Shown: positions 35,528 through 44,600 of the stretch, one piece after another
Layout of the letters: every line of letters starts with the position of its first letter
Numbering within the stretch: the first letter of the stretch is position 1
The notes under the pieces: model-generated
Database searches by the model: none
Told to the model about the DNA's origin: nothing
What the model saw: the letters and a program-made list of their open reading frames with translations, nothing else
NCBI GenBank assembly: GCA_031254645.1
Contig: JAIRUA010000025.1
Location: 1-64,000, forward strand
From: Dysgonamonadaceae bacterium
GTDB lineage: Bacteria > Bacteroidota > Bacteroidia > Bacteroidales > Dysgonomonadaceae
Reading direction: 5' to 3'
Length of the DNA: 64,000 bases
Program-made: the position numbers and the translations under genes

Positions 35528-38026
35528 ATGATGAGATTATCCGAATTACATACAGGCGAAAAAGCGTATATCGTAAAAGTAAACGGCGATGGCGCATTCC
35601 GGAAACGTATTCTGGAAATGGGCTTCGTGCGCGGGCAAGAAGTAAAAGCCATCTTGAATGCACCGCTAAAAGACCCCATTAAATACGAAATTATGGAATA
35701 CGAAGTTTCGCTGCGACGAAGCGAAGCCGTATTGATTGAAATCAGCCCCTCCCCAACCCTCCCCTCAGGGGAGGGAGTAGCGCAAAGCGATGATTTATAT
35801 ACGTCCAAAATCGCGAAGCAATCATCGCTTTGCGCAAGTCCCCCTGAGGGGGATTCAGGGGGCTTAATTACAGTAGCATTGGTGGGAAATCCCAACGCAG
35901 GTAAAACATCAATCTTCAACCTTGCCTCGGGCGCACGCGAGCACGTAGGCAATTACAGCGGTGTTACCGTTGACGCCAAAGAGGGATTTATGCGTCACAA
36001 AGGCTATACGATTAAGCTGGTAGATTTGCCCGGCACATATTCGCTTTCGGCATATTCGCCCGAAGAATTGTACGTTCGGAAATATATTTTCGAAGAAAAA
36101 CCCGATGTGATTGTTAATGTGGTGTCGGCTTCGGCATTGGAACGAAATCTGTATCTCACAACCGAGCTTATTGATTTAAACGTGCCGATAGTTATCGCCC
36201 TCAATATGTACGACGAATTGCAAAGCAGCGGACGTACATTCGATTACGATTCGTTGGGAAAAATGCTCGGTATTCCGTTTGTTCCTACTGTTGGAAAACG
36301 CGGTGAAGGCATTCCGGAATTACTTGATAATGTAATTGATACTTCGACTTCGCTCAACAACTTTGGCTGTGATGACAGGGAAGTAGTTCAAGTTCCCTAC
36401 GGCAGAGTGCTCGAAAAATCAGTCCACGTAATGGAACGCGAAATATTGAGCAAAAATATCAATATTTTGGAAATGCCGACACGTTATATCTGCGTAAAAC
36501 TGTTGGAGGGAGACAAGGAAATCGACCAAATGGTTGGTGAATTCTCGAAATCGGACGAAATTTTTGCCCGTCGTAATAAAGAACGCGCATATATTGAAAA
36601 CCTGTTGCGTGAAGACCCCGAGTCGGCATTCACAAATGCCCGATATGGTTTCATTGCCGGTGGTTTGAAAGAAACGCTTACAGAAAAAACAAATTTTCCC
36701 AAACTAACGCCGCTTATTGACGCCATTGTTACAAACAAATACGTGGGTTTCCCGCTCTTTTTTGTGTTTATGTGGATAATGTTTGAAACCACATTCCGAC
36801 TTGGCGCATTTCCAATGGACTGGATTGAAGACGGTGTTGCTGCGCTCGGAAACTTGGTGCGCATACAAATGCCCGATGGAATATTGAAGGATTTAATCGT
36901 GGACGGTATTATTGGCGGTGTGGGCGGCGTGATTGTTTTCTTGCCAAACATAGTAATACTCTATGCCTTCATCTCCTTTATGGAAGATTCGGGCTATATG
37001 GCTCGCGCAGCGTTCATTATGGACAAAGTGATGCACCGAATAGGGTTACACGGCAAATCGTTTATTCCGCTTATTATGGGTTTTGGGTGCAACGTGCCGG
37101 CGATAATGTCCACGCGCACTATCGAAAGTCGCAATAGTCGAATGATTACGATGCTTATCGTGCCGTTTATGTCATGTAGTGCACGGCTTCCGGTGTATTT
37201 GTTGTTGGTGGGTGCATTTTTCAGTGCGCAGCGCGCAAGTTCGATATTGCTTGGATTGTATGCTGTTGGTATTCTTGTGGCAGTTTTCACGGCTTTATTG
37301 TTTCGGAAAACATTTTTCAAGAAAGAAGATACACCGTTTGTAATGGAACTTCCACCGTATCGAATGCCGACAGTGAAAGCCGTTTTTACGCATATGTGGG
37401 ACAGGTCGTGGATGTATCTTCGCAAAATGGGAGGAATTATTTTGATAGGGTCTATTGTTATTTGGTTTTTAGGATATTTTCCTCAGAATAAGCTGCGTGA
37501 AGCACAGTTCGATGAGAAATTGGCAAATATTGAAATAATGTATACTAACAATGCTGTTTCGGTAGATGAGAAAGAGGAATTAATGAGCGAAATTGAGTAT
37601 CAGCGTAATATGGAACATCAAGAAGCATCTTACATCGGACGAATCGGTCAATTTATTGAGCCTGTGATGCGTCCGCTCGGATTCGATTGGAAGGTGTCGG
37701 TCAGTTTATTATCGGGTTTGGCTGCGAAAGAAATCGTCGTTAGCACAATGGGCGTTCTTTATACAGGCAACGAAGATGACCAGCAATCGCTCAAAGAACG
37801 CTTGCAACAAGCAACACACACCGACGGAACACCGGTATTTACACCGCTCGTTGTGATTGGATTTTTACTTTTCGTGTTGATTTATTTTCCGTGCATCGCC
37901 ACCATTGTTGCCATTAAAGAAGAGTCGGGAACGTGGAAATGGGCGATTTTCAGTCTGTTTTATTCAACAGCTTTGGCGTGGTTAGTGGCATTTTTGGTGT
38001 TTAGGGTTGGCTCAATATTTATTTAA
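35528..38026 (+). CDS. feoB: Fused FeoA-FeoB ferrous iron transporter
   Basis: Inner-membrane GTP-dependent Fe2+ importer. Residues 1-72 are a FeoA SH3-like domain (RILEMGFVRGQEV). Residues about 73-113 form a low-complexity linker encoded by a palindromic repeat. From residue 115 comes the G domain with GNPNAGKTS, DLPGTYSLS and ALNMYDEL. Next are the GDI region and the Gate/Core membrane domain with two Gly-rich gates (MGFGCNVPAIM and GLAAKEIVVSTMGVLY). 832 residues in all. FeoA-FeoB fusion is normal for Bacteroidota; the repeat-derived linker is not. A Cys-rich partner follows without a gap. The start may be Met1 or Met2. Confidence 0.95.
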   Translation: MMRLSELHTGEKAYIVKVNGDGAFRKRILEMGFVRGQEVKAILNAPLKDPIKYEIMEYEVSLRRSEAVLIEISPSPTLPSGEGVAQSDDLYTSKIAKQSSLCASPPEGDSGGLITVALVGNPNAGKTSIFNLASGAREHVGNYSGVTVDAKEGFMRHKGYTIKLVDLPGTYSLSAYSPEELYVRKYIFEEKPDVIVNVVSASALERNLYLTTELIDLNVPIVIALNMYDELQSSGRTFDYDSLGKMLGIPFVPTVGKRGEGIPELLDNVIDTSTSLNNFGCDDREVVQVPYGRVLEKSVHVMEREILSKNINILEMPTRYICVKLLEGDKEIDQMVGEFSKSDEIFARRNKERAYIENLLREDPESAFTNARYGFIAGGLKETLTEKTNFPKLTPLIDAIVTNKYVGFPLFFVFMWIMFETTFRLGAFPMDWIEDGVAALGNLVRIQMPDGILKDLIVDGIIGGVGGVIVFLPNIVILYAFISFMEDSGYMARAAFIMDKVMHRIGLHGKSFIPLIMGFGCNVPAIMSTRTIESRNSRMITMLIVPFMSCSARLPVYLLLVGAFFSAQRASSILLGLYAVGILVAVFTALLFRKTFFKKEDTPFVMELPPYRMPTVKAVFTHMWDRSWMYLRKMGGIILIGSIVIWFLGYFPQNKLREAQFDEKLANIEIMYTNNAVSVDEKEELMSEIEYQRNMEHQEASYIGRIGQFIEPVMRPLGFDWKVSVSLLSGLAAKEIVVSTMGVLYTGNEDDQQSLKERLQQATHTDGTPVFTPLVVIGFLLFVLIYFPCIATIVAIKEESGTWKWAIFSLFYSTALAWLVAFLVFRVGSIFI
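35744..35866. repeat. Palindromic element inside the feoA-feoB coding sequence
   Basis: Core perfect 16-bp inverted repeat 35780-35795 with 35820-35835 (loop 24 nt), flanked by CCCTCCCCTCAGGGGAGGGA on the left and GTCCCCCTGAGGGGGATTC on the right. It is read in frame as the linker SPSPTLPSGEG to PPEGDSGG. C/G-rich CCCCTGAGGGG words of this kind usually lie between genes. Confidence 0.85.
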
Positions 38027-38214
38027 TGGATTTACAGCTTATCATTGTCATTGTTGTAGGAATAATAGTCGGTGCTATTCTTCTGTACAAACTGTATAAA
38101 TTCTTTTTTAGGAAGAAAGAGGAGCATAAATGTAGTGGTTGTGAATTAGGTCGTCATTGCGGGCTTGACCCGCAATCCCCCGAACAAAGAGATTGCGGGT
38201 CAAGCCCGCAATGA
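38026..38214 (+). CDS. FeoB-associated Cys-rich membrane protein with repeat-encoded tail
   Basis: 62 residues: one N-terminal membrane helix (LQLIIVIVVGIIVGAILLY), a basic segment KFFFRKKEEHK and a short Cys cluster (CSGCELGRHC). This is the small partner usually encoded after FeoB. From about residue 43 the chain (GRHCGLDPQSPEQ...) is the translation of a 26-bp perfect inverted repeat, and the stop codon lies inside the second arm. The native C-terminus has thus been replaced or extended by repeat DNA. Start ATG overlaps the feoB stop, so the two are translationally coupled. Confidence 0.8.
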   Translation: MDLQLIIVIVVGIIVGAILLYKLYKFFFRKKEEHKCSGCELGRHCGLDPQSPEQRDCGSSPQ

Positions 38215-38216
38215 CG
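38152..38216. repeat. 26-bp perfect inverted repeat (HCGLDPQ-type element)
   Basis: Arms 38152-38177 and 38191-38216, loop 13 nt, core word TTGCGGGCTTGACCCGCAAT. This element type is known to me from intergenic repeats in several bacteria. Here it supplies the 3' end of a gene and probably the terminator of the feo operon. Confidence 0.9.
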
Positions 38217-38224
38217 AAACAATC

Positions 38225-39199
38225 TCAAAATTTTCTACTCCTCAAATATATCAACAATAGCTGCATCAACTCTTTCATCTCGTTTTCGAAAGTAAACTCA
38301 TTAATAATCTTTTCCGCCGAAGAAATACAGGCATCTATTTTTTCGTAAGCATAATCAATTCCACCATTTGCTCTTGTAAAATCAAACAATGTTTTGATAG
38401 TTGAGGGCGAATAATTGCGTGCATAAATAATTTCCGTCATCTGTTTTGTTTCTGATTCCGGAGCATTTCGTAATGCGTAAATAAGTGGAAGCGTTATTTT
38501 TCCCTCACAGATATCGCTGCCGATTGGTTTACCGACATCATCGGAAAAATAATCGAAAATATCGTCTTTTATTTGAAAGGCGATGCCTAATAATTGTCCT
38601 AATTGACCGAATTGGGCGACGGTTTTTTCGTCTGCGCCCGCTGTTTTTGCCCCGATAATGGCGCAAGCACGCATCAGCGAAGCCGTTTTTTTATCAATAA
38701 CCTCAAAATATTCATTTTCGTCAATGATAATTTCGGTGGCAATGGCGTACTGATTTAGTTCGCCTTCCACCAAATTTCTACCAAGCGCCGCAACAATACT
38801 TATGATTTCAATATTTTGAGTTTTGATACTCTCCATCAAGGCAGACGACAATAGATAATCGCCCACCAATACCGAACGCGTATTGTCGAAAACGGCATTG
38901 ACGGAGGGCTGACTTCTTCGCATTTCGGATTCATCAACCACATCATCGTGTACCAATGAAGCTGTGTGCAACAACTCTACCGTTACGGCGCCGTGATACG
39001 TTTCGGGCGTGATTTTTCCACAAGCTTTTGCCGATAAAAAAACCAAAATCGGACGCAAGCGCTTTCCACACACTTTGAAAATGTGTTTTACAACATTCGA
39101 AATGCGCGGATTATCACTCGCAATTGATTTTTGTAAGTACTTGTCAAACAATTGCAGTTCTTCGCGAAAGGAATCTTTTATGACTTGATTGTGATCCAT
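38225..39199 (-). CDS. Polyprenyl diphosphate synthase
   Basis: Elongates farnesyl diphosphate to the long isoprenoid chain of menaquinone. 324 residues from ATG 39199. That start is supported by the promoter element at 39218-39225, which excludes the longer frame from 39295. Motifs: GKRLRPILVFL, the first Asp-rich motif LVHDDVVDE with MRR, GDYLLSSA, and the second Asp-rich motif IKDDIFDYF with GKPIGSD. Both metal-binding Asp motifs are intact. Chain length specificity cannot be read reliably; an IspB-type octaprenyl enzyme is most likely. Confidence 0.92.
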   Translation of the reverse strand: MDHNQVIKDSFREELQLFDKYLQKSIASDNPRISNVVKHIFKVCGKRLRPILVFLSAKACGKITPETYHGAVTVELLHTASLVHDDVVDESEMRRSQPSVNAVFDNTRSVLVGDYLLSSALMESIKTQNIEIISIVAALGRNLVEGELNQYAIATEIIIDENEYFEVIDKKTASLMRACAIIGAKTAGADEKTVAQFGQLGQLLGIAFQIKDDIFDYFSDDVGKPIGSDICEGKITLPLIYALRNAPESETKQMTEIIYARNYSPSTIKTLFDFTRANGGIDYAYEKIDACISSAEKIINEFTFENEMKELMQLLLIYLRSRKF

Positions 39200-39217
39200 A
39201 TCATACAATATAAAGCA

Positions 39218-39225
39218 CAAATTTA
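39218..39225 (-). promoter_or_regulatory. -7 element TAAATTTG for the polyprenyl synthase
   Basis: Minus-strand TAnnTTTG match 18 bases before the ATG at 39199. Confidence 0.5.
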
Positions 39226-39288
39226 CTAATAATTTCACGTACTGCCATACTTTATTCGTAACTTTACACCTTAAAAATAATTTCAGGG

Positions 39289-39336
39289 GTTTCAAAATTT
39301 CAAGTTTTAGAAATTTGAAACTTGAAATTTTGAAAC
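39289..39336. repeat. 19-bp inverted repeat in the polA leader
   Basis: Perfect arms 39289-39307 and 39318-39336 (word GAAATTTTGAAAC and its complement), loop 10 nt, directly before the polA ATG and between divergent genes, so it is not a simple terminator. Confidence 0.85.
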
Positions 39337-39344
39337 AAAAAAAT

Positions 39345-42155
39345 ATGAAACAAAAACTATTTCTTCTCGACGCCTACGCACTTATTTACCGCGCCTATTA
39401 CGCATTTATTAAAAGTCCGCGCGTAAACTCGAAAGGACAAAACACATCAGCCGTTTTCGGTTTTGTAAACACGCTTGAAGAAGTATTAAGGAAAGAAAAT
39501 CCAACCCATATTGCCGTAGCGTTTGATCCCCCAGGACCCACTTTTCGTCATACCGAATACGAAGACTACAAAGCGCAACGCGAAGCCACGCCGGAAGACA
39601 TCAAAATGTCCGTTCCGATTATCAAAAACATTTTGCAAGCATACAATATTCCTGTATTGGAAGTGTCCGGATTTGAAGCTGATGATGTGATTGGAACGAT
39701 TTCGAAATCTGTGGATAAGAGTGAGTTAGATGTGTATATGATGACGCCCGATAAGGATTATGGACAGCTCACCGAACCCCATATTTTTATGTACAAACCG
39801 AAATATGGCAGCAACGGATTCGACGTGCTAAACGATGCGGCGATAATGGAAAAATACAGCCTCAAAAATCCGCTTCAAATGATTGATTTGTTGGGATTAA
39901 TGGGCGATTCATCCGATAATATTCCGGGTTGTCCCGGTGTAGGTGAAAAAACGGCAATGAAACTTTTGCACGAATTCGATTCGATAGAGCATTTATTCGA
40001 AAATACCGACAAATTGAAAGGCGCTTTAAAAACGAAAATCGAGGAAAATCGCGAACAAATTCTTTTTTCGAAATTTCTCGCTACAATAAAAATTGATGTA
40101 CCGATGGATATCAATATCGATAATTTCAAACGTCGCGATAAAAATGAAGAAGCTATTCAAAAATTATTCGAAGAATTGGAATTCAGAACGTTGATAAATC
40201 GTGTGTTGAATATGGAAACACCAACGGTTAAGAAACCTTCAATGCCCATTCAAGGCGATTTGTTTGCACAATTTGAAGAAGCATCACCCGTTGTTGAAAT
40301 TCAGCAAGAAACAGCGTTCGGCGGCAGTCAATTATTCTCTAATTTTGCCGACATTCATTCCACAACGCATAAGTATTCATTACTGGAAGGCGATACAGTC
40401 TTATTGGAATTGAGTGAAAAATTATGTGCACAAAAATCGGTTTGTTTTGATACGGAAACTACAGGAACAGATCCGATTTCAAGCGAATTAGTCGGACTTT
40501 CATTCTCTTATAGAGAAGGCGAAGCCTATTATGTCCCCATTTCAGCAAATCGCGATGATGCGCAACGACAAGTTGATATTTTCAAACCTTTTTTCGAAAA
40601 CTCAACTATCGAAAAAGTGGGGCAAAATTTGAAATACGATATACTCATTCTGCGCAATTATGACATCAACGTCAGAGGTCGTTTATTTGACACAATGGTT
40701 GCTCATTATCTTATCAACCCCGAACTTCGGCACGGAATGGATTTTATGGCGGAAACGTATCTGAAATACAAAACGATACATATCGAAGATTTAATTGGTG
40801 CAAGAGGAAAAAATCAGCAATCGATGCGTGATGTTGCACCCGAAATTGTATGCGATTATGCTTGCGAAGATGCCGATATTACGTTCAAACTCAAGCAAAT
40901 TCTCGAAAAAGAATTGAAAGAAAACCACCTCGAAGCACTTTTTCACGACATCGAATGTCCGCTTGTTTACGTACTGGCAGATATGGAATGGACAGGTGTT
41001 CGTTTAGATTTGAACGCGTTAAAGCAACTTTCCGAGTCGCTCACAAATGATGTTATTCAAATCGAAAAAGAGATTATTGAAATGGCGGGTATTGATTTCA
41101 ACATAAACTCACCCAAGCAGATAGGTGAAATTTTATTCGACCGACTGAAAATTATCGACAAGGCAAAAAAAACCAAAACCGGACAATACAAAACAAGCGA
41201 AGATGAACTGGAAAAGCTACGCAACAAACACCCGATTATCGAAAAAATATTAGAACAGCGCGGACTGAAGAAGCTTTTGAGTACATACGTTGACGCGTTT
41301 CCGCAACTTATCGACAAGCGCACCGGAAAAATCCATACATCTTTTAATCAAACTGTTGCTGTAACCGGACGATTGAGTAGTACGAATCCGAATTTGCAAA
41401 ATATTCCCATTCGCGACGAGCGTGGTAAAGAGATGCGAAAAGTTTTCATTCCTGATGAGGGTTGTAAATTCCTTTCTGCTGACTATTCGCAAATCGAATT
41501 GCGCATAATGGCGCACCTGAGCGGCGATAAAAATATGGTGGAAGCGTTTAACAGTGGGCAGGATATTCACGCTGCTACCGCCGCCAAAATTTATCACGTA
41601 TCGCTGGAAGAAGCTACAAGCGATATGCGACGTAAGGCAAAAGTGGCTAATTTTGGTATTATTTATGGTATTTCGATTTTCGGATTGGCGGACAGGTTAA
41701 ATATTTCACGTGCAGAAGCAAAAGAACTTATCGATGGCTATTTCGCCTCTTATCCCGATGTGAAACAATATATGGATACAAGCATCGAAACCGCTCGTGA
41801 AAAAGGTTATGTGGAAACCGTGCTCGGCCGTAAAAGATACCTGCCCGATATCAATTCGCAAAACGCCATCGTGCGCGGTTACGCCGAGCGAAACGCTATC
41901 AATGCGCCCATTCAAGGTAGCGCCGCCGATATTATAAAAATAGCGATGATACGCATTTTCAATCGTCTGTCGGAAGAAAAAATGCAATCGAAAATGATTT
42001 TGCAGGTGCACGACGAACTCAACTTCAACGTACACGAAAACGAATTGGAAAAAGTAAAACAATTCGTTGTTGAAGAAATGGAAAATGCTTACCAACTAAT
42101 TGTTCCACTGAAAACTGATTGTAGTGTGGGAAAAAATTGGTTAGAAGCGCATTAA
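39345..42155 (+). CDS. polA: DNA polymerase I
   Basis: Gap-filling and repair polymerase that removes RNA primers. The start at 39345 (MKQKLFLLDAYALIYRAYY) fits the family; the frame is open to 39315 through a repeat arm. Three domains are complete. The 5'-3' nuclease carries DPPGPTFRH, EADDVIGT and GDSSDNIPG. The 3'-5' exonuclease has FDTETTGTDP and YACEDADIT, so proofreading looks intact. The polymerase domain has LSADYSQIELRIMAHL, RRKAKVANFGIIYG and ILQVHDELNF. About 936 residues, normal length. A 19-bp hairpin occupies the leader just upstream of the ATG and could affect translation. Confidence 0.97.
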   Translation: MKQKLFLLDAYALIYRAYYAFIKSPRVNSKGQNTSAVFGFVNTLEEVLRKENPTHIAVAFDPPGPTFRHTEYEDYKAQREATPEDIKMSVPIIKNILQAYNIPVLEVSGFEADDVIGTISKSVDKSELDVYMMTPDKDYGQLTEPHIFMYKPKYGSNGFDVLNDAAIMEKYSLKNPLQMIDLLGLMGDSSDNIPGCPGVGEKTAMKLLHEFDSIEHLFENTDKLKGALKTKIEENREQILFSKFLATIKIDVPMDINIDNFKRRDKNEEAIQKLFEELEFRTLINRVLNMETPTVKKPSMPIQGDLFAQFEEASPVVEIQQETAFGGSQLFSNFADIHSTTHKYSLLEGDTVLLELSEKLCAQKSVCFDTETTGTDPISSELVGLSFSYREGEAYYVPISANRDDAQRQVDIFKPFFENSTIEKVGQNLKYDILILRNYDINVRGRLFDTMVAHYLINPELRHGMDFMAETYLKYKTIHIEDLIGARGKNQQSMRDVAPEIVCDYACEDADITFKLKQILEKELKENHLEALFHDIECPLVYVLADMEWTGVRLDLNALKQLSESLTNDVIQIEKEIIEMAGIDFNINSPKQIGEILFDRLKIIDKAKKTKTGQYKTSEDELEKLRNKHPIIEKILEQRGLKKLLSTYVDAFPQLIDKRTGKIHTSFNQTVAVTGRLSSTNPNLQNIPIRDERGKEMRKVFIPDEGCKFLSADYSQIELRIMAHLSGDKNMVEAFNSGQDIHAATAAKIYHVSLEEATSDMRRKAKVANFGIIYGISIFGLADRLNISRAEAKELIDGYFASYPDVKQYMDTSIETAREKGYVETVLGRKRYLPDINSQNAIVRGYAERNAINAPIQGSAADIIKIAMIRIFNRLSEEKMQSKMILQVHDELNFNVHENELEKVKQFVVEEMENAYQLIVPLKTDCSVGKNWLEAH

Positions 42156-42156
42156 A

Positions 42157-42213
42157 ATTTTAGATTTTAGAATTTAGATTTACGATTGAATTGGCAAATC
42201 TAAAATCTAAAAT
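42157..42213. repeat. Word-type inverted repeat (ATTTTAGATTTTAGA)
   Basis: 15-bp perfect arms 42157-42171 and 42199-42213, loop 27 nt, with extra copies of the word GATTTTAGATT around them. Lies between polA and the next gene, the latter starting at 42234. Confidence 0.8.
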
Positions 42214-42233
42214 CGCCAATCTAAAATCAATTT

Positions 42234-42686
42234 ATGCTTGACGGATTAGAAAGTCTTGGCTATCTCGGACTGTTTTTAGCAGCATTTCTTGCTGCCACTA
42301 TATTACCCTTCGGGTCGGAAGTTGTCTTCGCCGGCGTTCTTGCCGCCGGACTCGACTTGTGGACGTGCATTATTGTCGCTACTATAGCCAACTCATTGGG
42401 TGGAATGACCTGTTATTGGATGGGAATGCTCGGGAAAATCGAGTGGATAGAGAAATATGCAAAAATTAAACGCGAAAAAATAGAAAAAACGCAAAAATGG
42501 CTGCAAGGAAAAGGCGCGATAATGAGTTTTTTCGTATTTCTACCCGGCATAGGTGATCCTATTGCTGTTGCACTTGGCTATATGCGAGCCAATGTTTGGT
42601 ATGTGTTGTTTTTTATGACATTGGGAAAGTTTTTGCGGTATGTAGTAGTTGGATTTGGGGTCGAGAGAATATTTAGTTTATTCTGA
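42234..42686 (+). CDS. YqaA-like small DedA-superfamily membrane protein
   Basis: 150 residues with four to five hydrophobic segments. YLGLFLAAFLAATILPFGSEVV, ANSLGGMTCYWMG and FLPGIGDPIAVALGYMR are typical of the YqaA (SNARE-associated, DedA superfamily) proteins, which are thought to move lipid-linked or other small substrates across the inner membrane. A clear paralogue lies at 48289-48747 on the other strand and shares the start MLDGLE and the core GGMTCYW and KWLQGKG. Confidence 0.85.
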   Translation: MLDGLESLGYLGLFLAAFLAATILPFGSEVVFAGVLAAGLDLWTCIIVATIANSLGGMTCYWMGMLGKIEWIEKYAKIKREKIEKTQKWLQGKGAIMSFFVFLPGIGDPIAVALGYMRANVWYVLFFMTLGKFLRYVVVGFGVERIFSLF

Positions 42687-42704
42687 ATTTAGTGAGATTT
42701 GTGT

Positions 42705-43313
42705 TCAAAAACTAATTTCTAACTGCCTATCCATCAAATTAAAACTTTTCCGATGATGCTCCGTAATCCCATGATTTTTTATCGCTTCGCGATGCGTTTT
42801 TGTCGGATAACCTTTATTTTTTGCCCAGTTGTAGGCGGGAAATTCATTGTGTAGCTGTGTCATATAATCATCACGATAGGTTTTGGCTAATACCGAAGCG
42901 GCAGCGATAGAGAGAAATTTGCTGTCGCCTTTCACAATGCACGTGTACGGAATATCACCGAAAGGACGAAAACGATTGCCGTCCACCAAAATATATTCGG
43001 GAGCTGTGGAAAGTTTGGCTAACGCTCGATGCATCGCTTTGACTGATGCCCAAAGAATATTAATCTCGTCGATTTCTTCGGGAGTGCAGATTTCTACGGC
43101 GAAACTGAGGGCGTTTTGTTCAATAATTTCACGCAATTTTTTTCGTTGTTTTTCCGAAAGTTGTTTTGAATCGTTGAGTTGTGAACAGTCGAAATTATCG
43201 GGTAAAATAACCGCCGCTGCAAAAACAGGACCGGCAAGACAGCCACGTCCGGCTTCGTCGCAACCGGCTTCGATGCGATTGGGGTGTAGATGTTTCTGTA
43301 ATGGTTGGTGCAT
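42705..43313 (-). CDS. rnhB: Ribonuclease HII
   Basis: Removes ribonucleotides from DNA and RNA primers in RNA-DNA hybrids. 202 residues with the signature [14 protein letters not shown] (first catalytic Asp and Glu), [19 protein letters not shown] (second Asp) and [14 protein letters not shown]. Complete. It follows the metallophosphoesterase gene by three bases on the same strand, forming an xseA-phosphoesterase-rnhB operon. Confidence 0.96.
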   Translation of the reverse strand: MHQPLQKHLHPNRIEAGCDEAGRGCLAGPVFAAAVILPDNFDCSQLNDSKQLSEKQRKKLREIIEQNALSFAVEICTPEEIDEINILWASVKAMHRALAKLSTAPEYILVDGNRFRPFGDIPYTCIVKGDSKFLSIAAASVLAKTYRDDYMTQLHNEFPAYNWAKNKGYPTKTHREAIKNHGITEHHRKSFNLMDRQLEISF

Positions 43314-43316
43314 TTT

Positions 43317-44570
43317 TCAATCTTTTAGTCTTATAGTCAGCTGATTATTGGCAGACGGAAAATCGAAATTAAATTCACTCATATCTATTTCGTTTCCAAG
43401 AAGTCCGGCGAATGTGCGAATAAATTGCAGCAGTTCATTGTCGGGCGCTCCGTCGCCTCGCACGTGCAACAAATTGAGGTTTACGATGACATCGGTCAGC
43501 GCATTTTGCATCATTTCGGGTATCGGCATTCCGAGTGTGCGCAAGCGATTTTGTGCTGTGCGACGAGTGATTTCGGTTAGTTTTTGACGATATGTTGCTT
43601 CTAAATTGAAATTTCGAGGAATGGAAGCTACAAATCGTGTATCGATGTGCAATTCGTTGCTTTTCAAATCCATAATACGATATGCAAATGGATATTGCGC
43701 CAAACTTGCCGTTTGTACATCGTAAATTGTATTTCCTGCGATTGAGGTGCGCAAACTGACACTGTTAGTGTGAAAATGCCCTGTGAAAACGACTTTTAAC
43801 CCTGCATCGGCAAAAATTTCGGCAATCTGTTGCCAATCATCAATCAAATAATCGGCAAAAAAAGTGGCTTGAAGGGGTATGTGTTCCACAATGTTATGGT
43901 GCATCATTCCCAGCACGATAATGCCTTTTTCTTCTGCTTTTTGCAAAATATCGAGAGCCCAAGCGAGTGTTTGCGGCAAAATTCTTCCGCTCGAAATGGT
44001 TCGTGTAGTATATTCGGCGTATCTATTTGTGTCGAAAGCCAATAGCCAAACAGAGTCATTAATTACCGTTAAGTAACTCAGCGAATGAATATCTTTTTTC
44101 AGTGCTTCGCTGTAACCAAAATCGGCATAAAGTTGTGTAAATTCCTCTGCGGAAATGGTTTGCACGGGCGCAGAAGTATTGCCGATAAATGCACGAGCCG
44201 TAGGCACATTGATATCGTGATTACCCGGAACAACAAAAACTCGTGTGCCTTGCGCCTTTAGCGGACGAAGTTTCTCGATAAAATCCAAATGGCTTTGTTG
44301 TTCGCCGTGATTTGTAATATCGCCTGAAATCAATAGAATATCAATCTTTTCATTGATTAAATCCGTTAAAACAACATTAAGTACTTCGTGTAAATCGGCT
44401 GTGTTTCGCCCGGTTGCACGCACAAAATTATTGTATGCATCGCCCTCATCTACAAGCGATGATGAAAGAAAATGCACATCGGTAATGTGTGCGATTTTTA
44501 GTGGTTGCGTGGCGAAAGTGATTGTTATCGCAAAGAGCCACAAAATTAAAACAAGCCTTATTTTATTCAT
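43317..44570 (-). CDS. Secreted calcineurin-like metallophosphoesterase
   Basis: 417 residues from ATG 44570, with signal peptide MNKIRLVLILWLFAITI ending near TFA. The metal-binding motifs are in order: ITDVHF (D-x-H), SGDITNHG (G-D), VPGNHDIN (G-N-H-D), MMHHN and TGHFHTN (G-H-x-H). It is probably a periplasmic or surface phosphoesterase, substrate unknown. The ATG used is itself part of the word GTGCTAATG of the repeat array between this gene and xseA. The longer frame (44591) would be entirely repeat-encoded and is not preferred. Confidence 0.88.
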   Translation of the reverse strand: MNKIRLVLILWLFAITITFATQPLKIAHITDVHFLSSSLVDEGDAYNNFVRATGRNTADLHEVLNVVLTDLINEKIDILLISGDITNHGEQQSHLDFIEKLRPLKAQGTRVFVVPGNHDINVPTARAFIGNTSAPVQTISAEEFTQLYADFGYSEALKKDIHSLSYLTVINDSVWLLAFDTNRYAEYTTRTISSGRILPQTLAWALDILQKAEEKGIIVLGMMHHNIVEHIPLQATFFADYLIDDWQQIAEIFADAGLKVVFTGHFHTNSVSLRTSIAGNTIYDVQTASLAQYPFAYRIMDLKSNELHIDTRFVASIPRNFNLEATYRQKLTEITRRTAQNRLRTLGMPIPEMMQNALTDVIVNLNLLHVRGDGAPDNELLQFIRTFAGLLGNEIDMSEFNFDFPSANNQLTIRLKD

Positions 44571-44600
44571 TAGCACATTATTTATTAGCACATTGGCACA
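44571..44600. repeat. Array of the word TTAGCACATTATTTA between xseA and the phosphoesterase gene
   Basis: Direct copies of TTAGCACATTATTTA and TTGGCACATTATTT fill the whole 30-base gap and touch both the xseA stop and the next start codon. Same word as 35363-35512. Confidence 0.8.
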
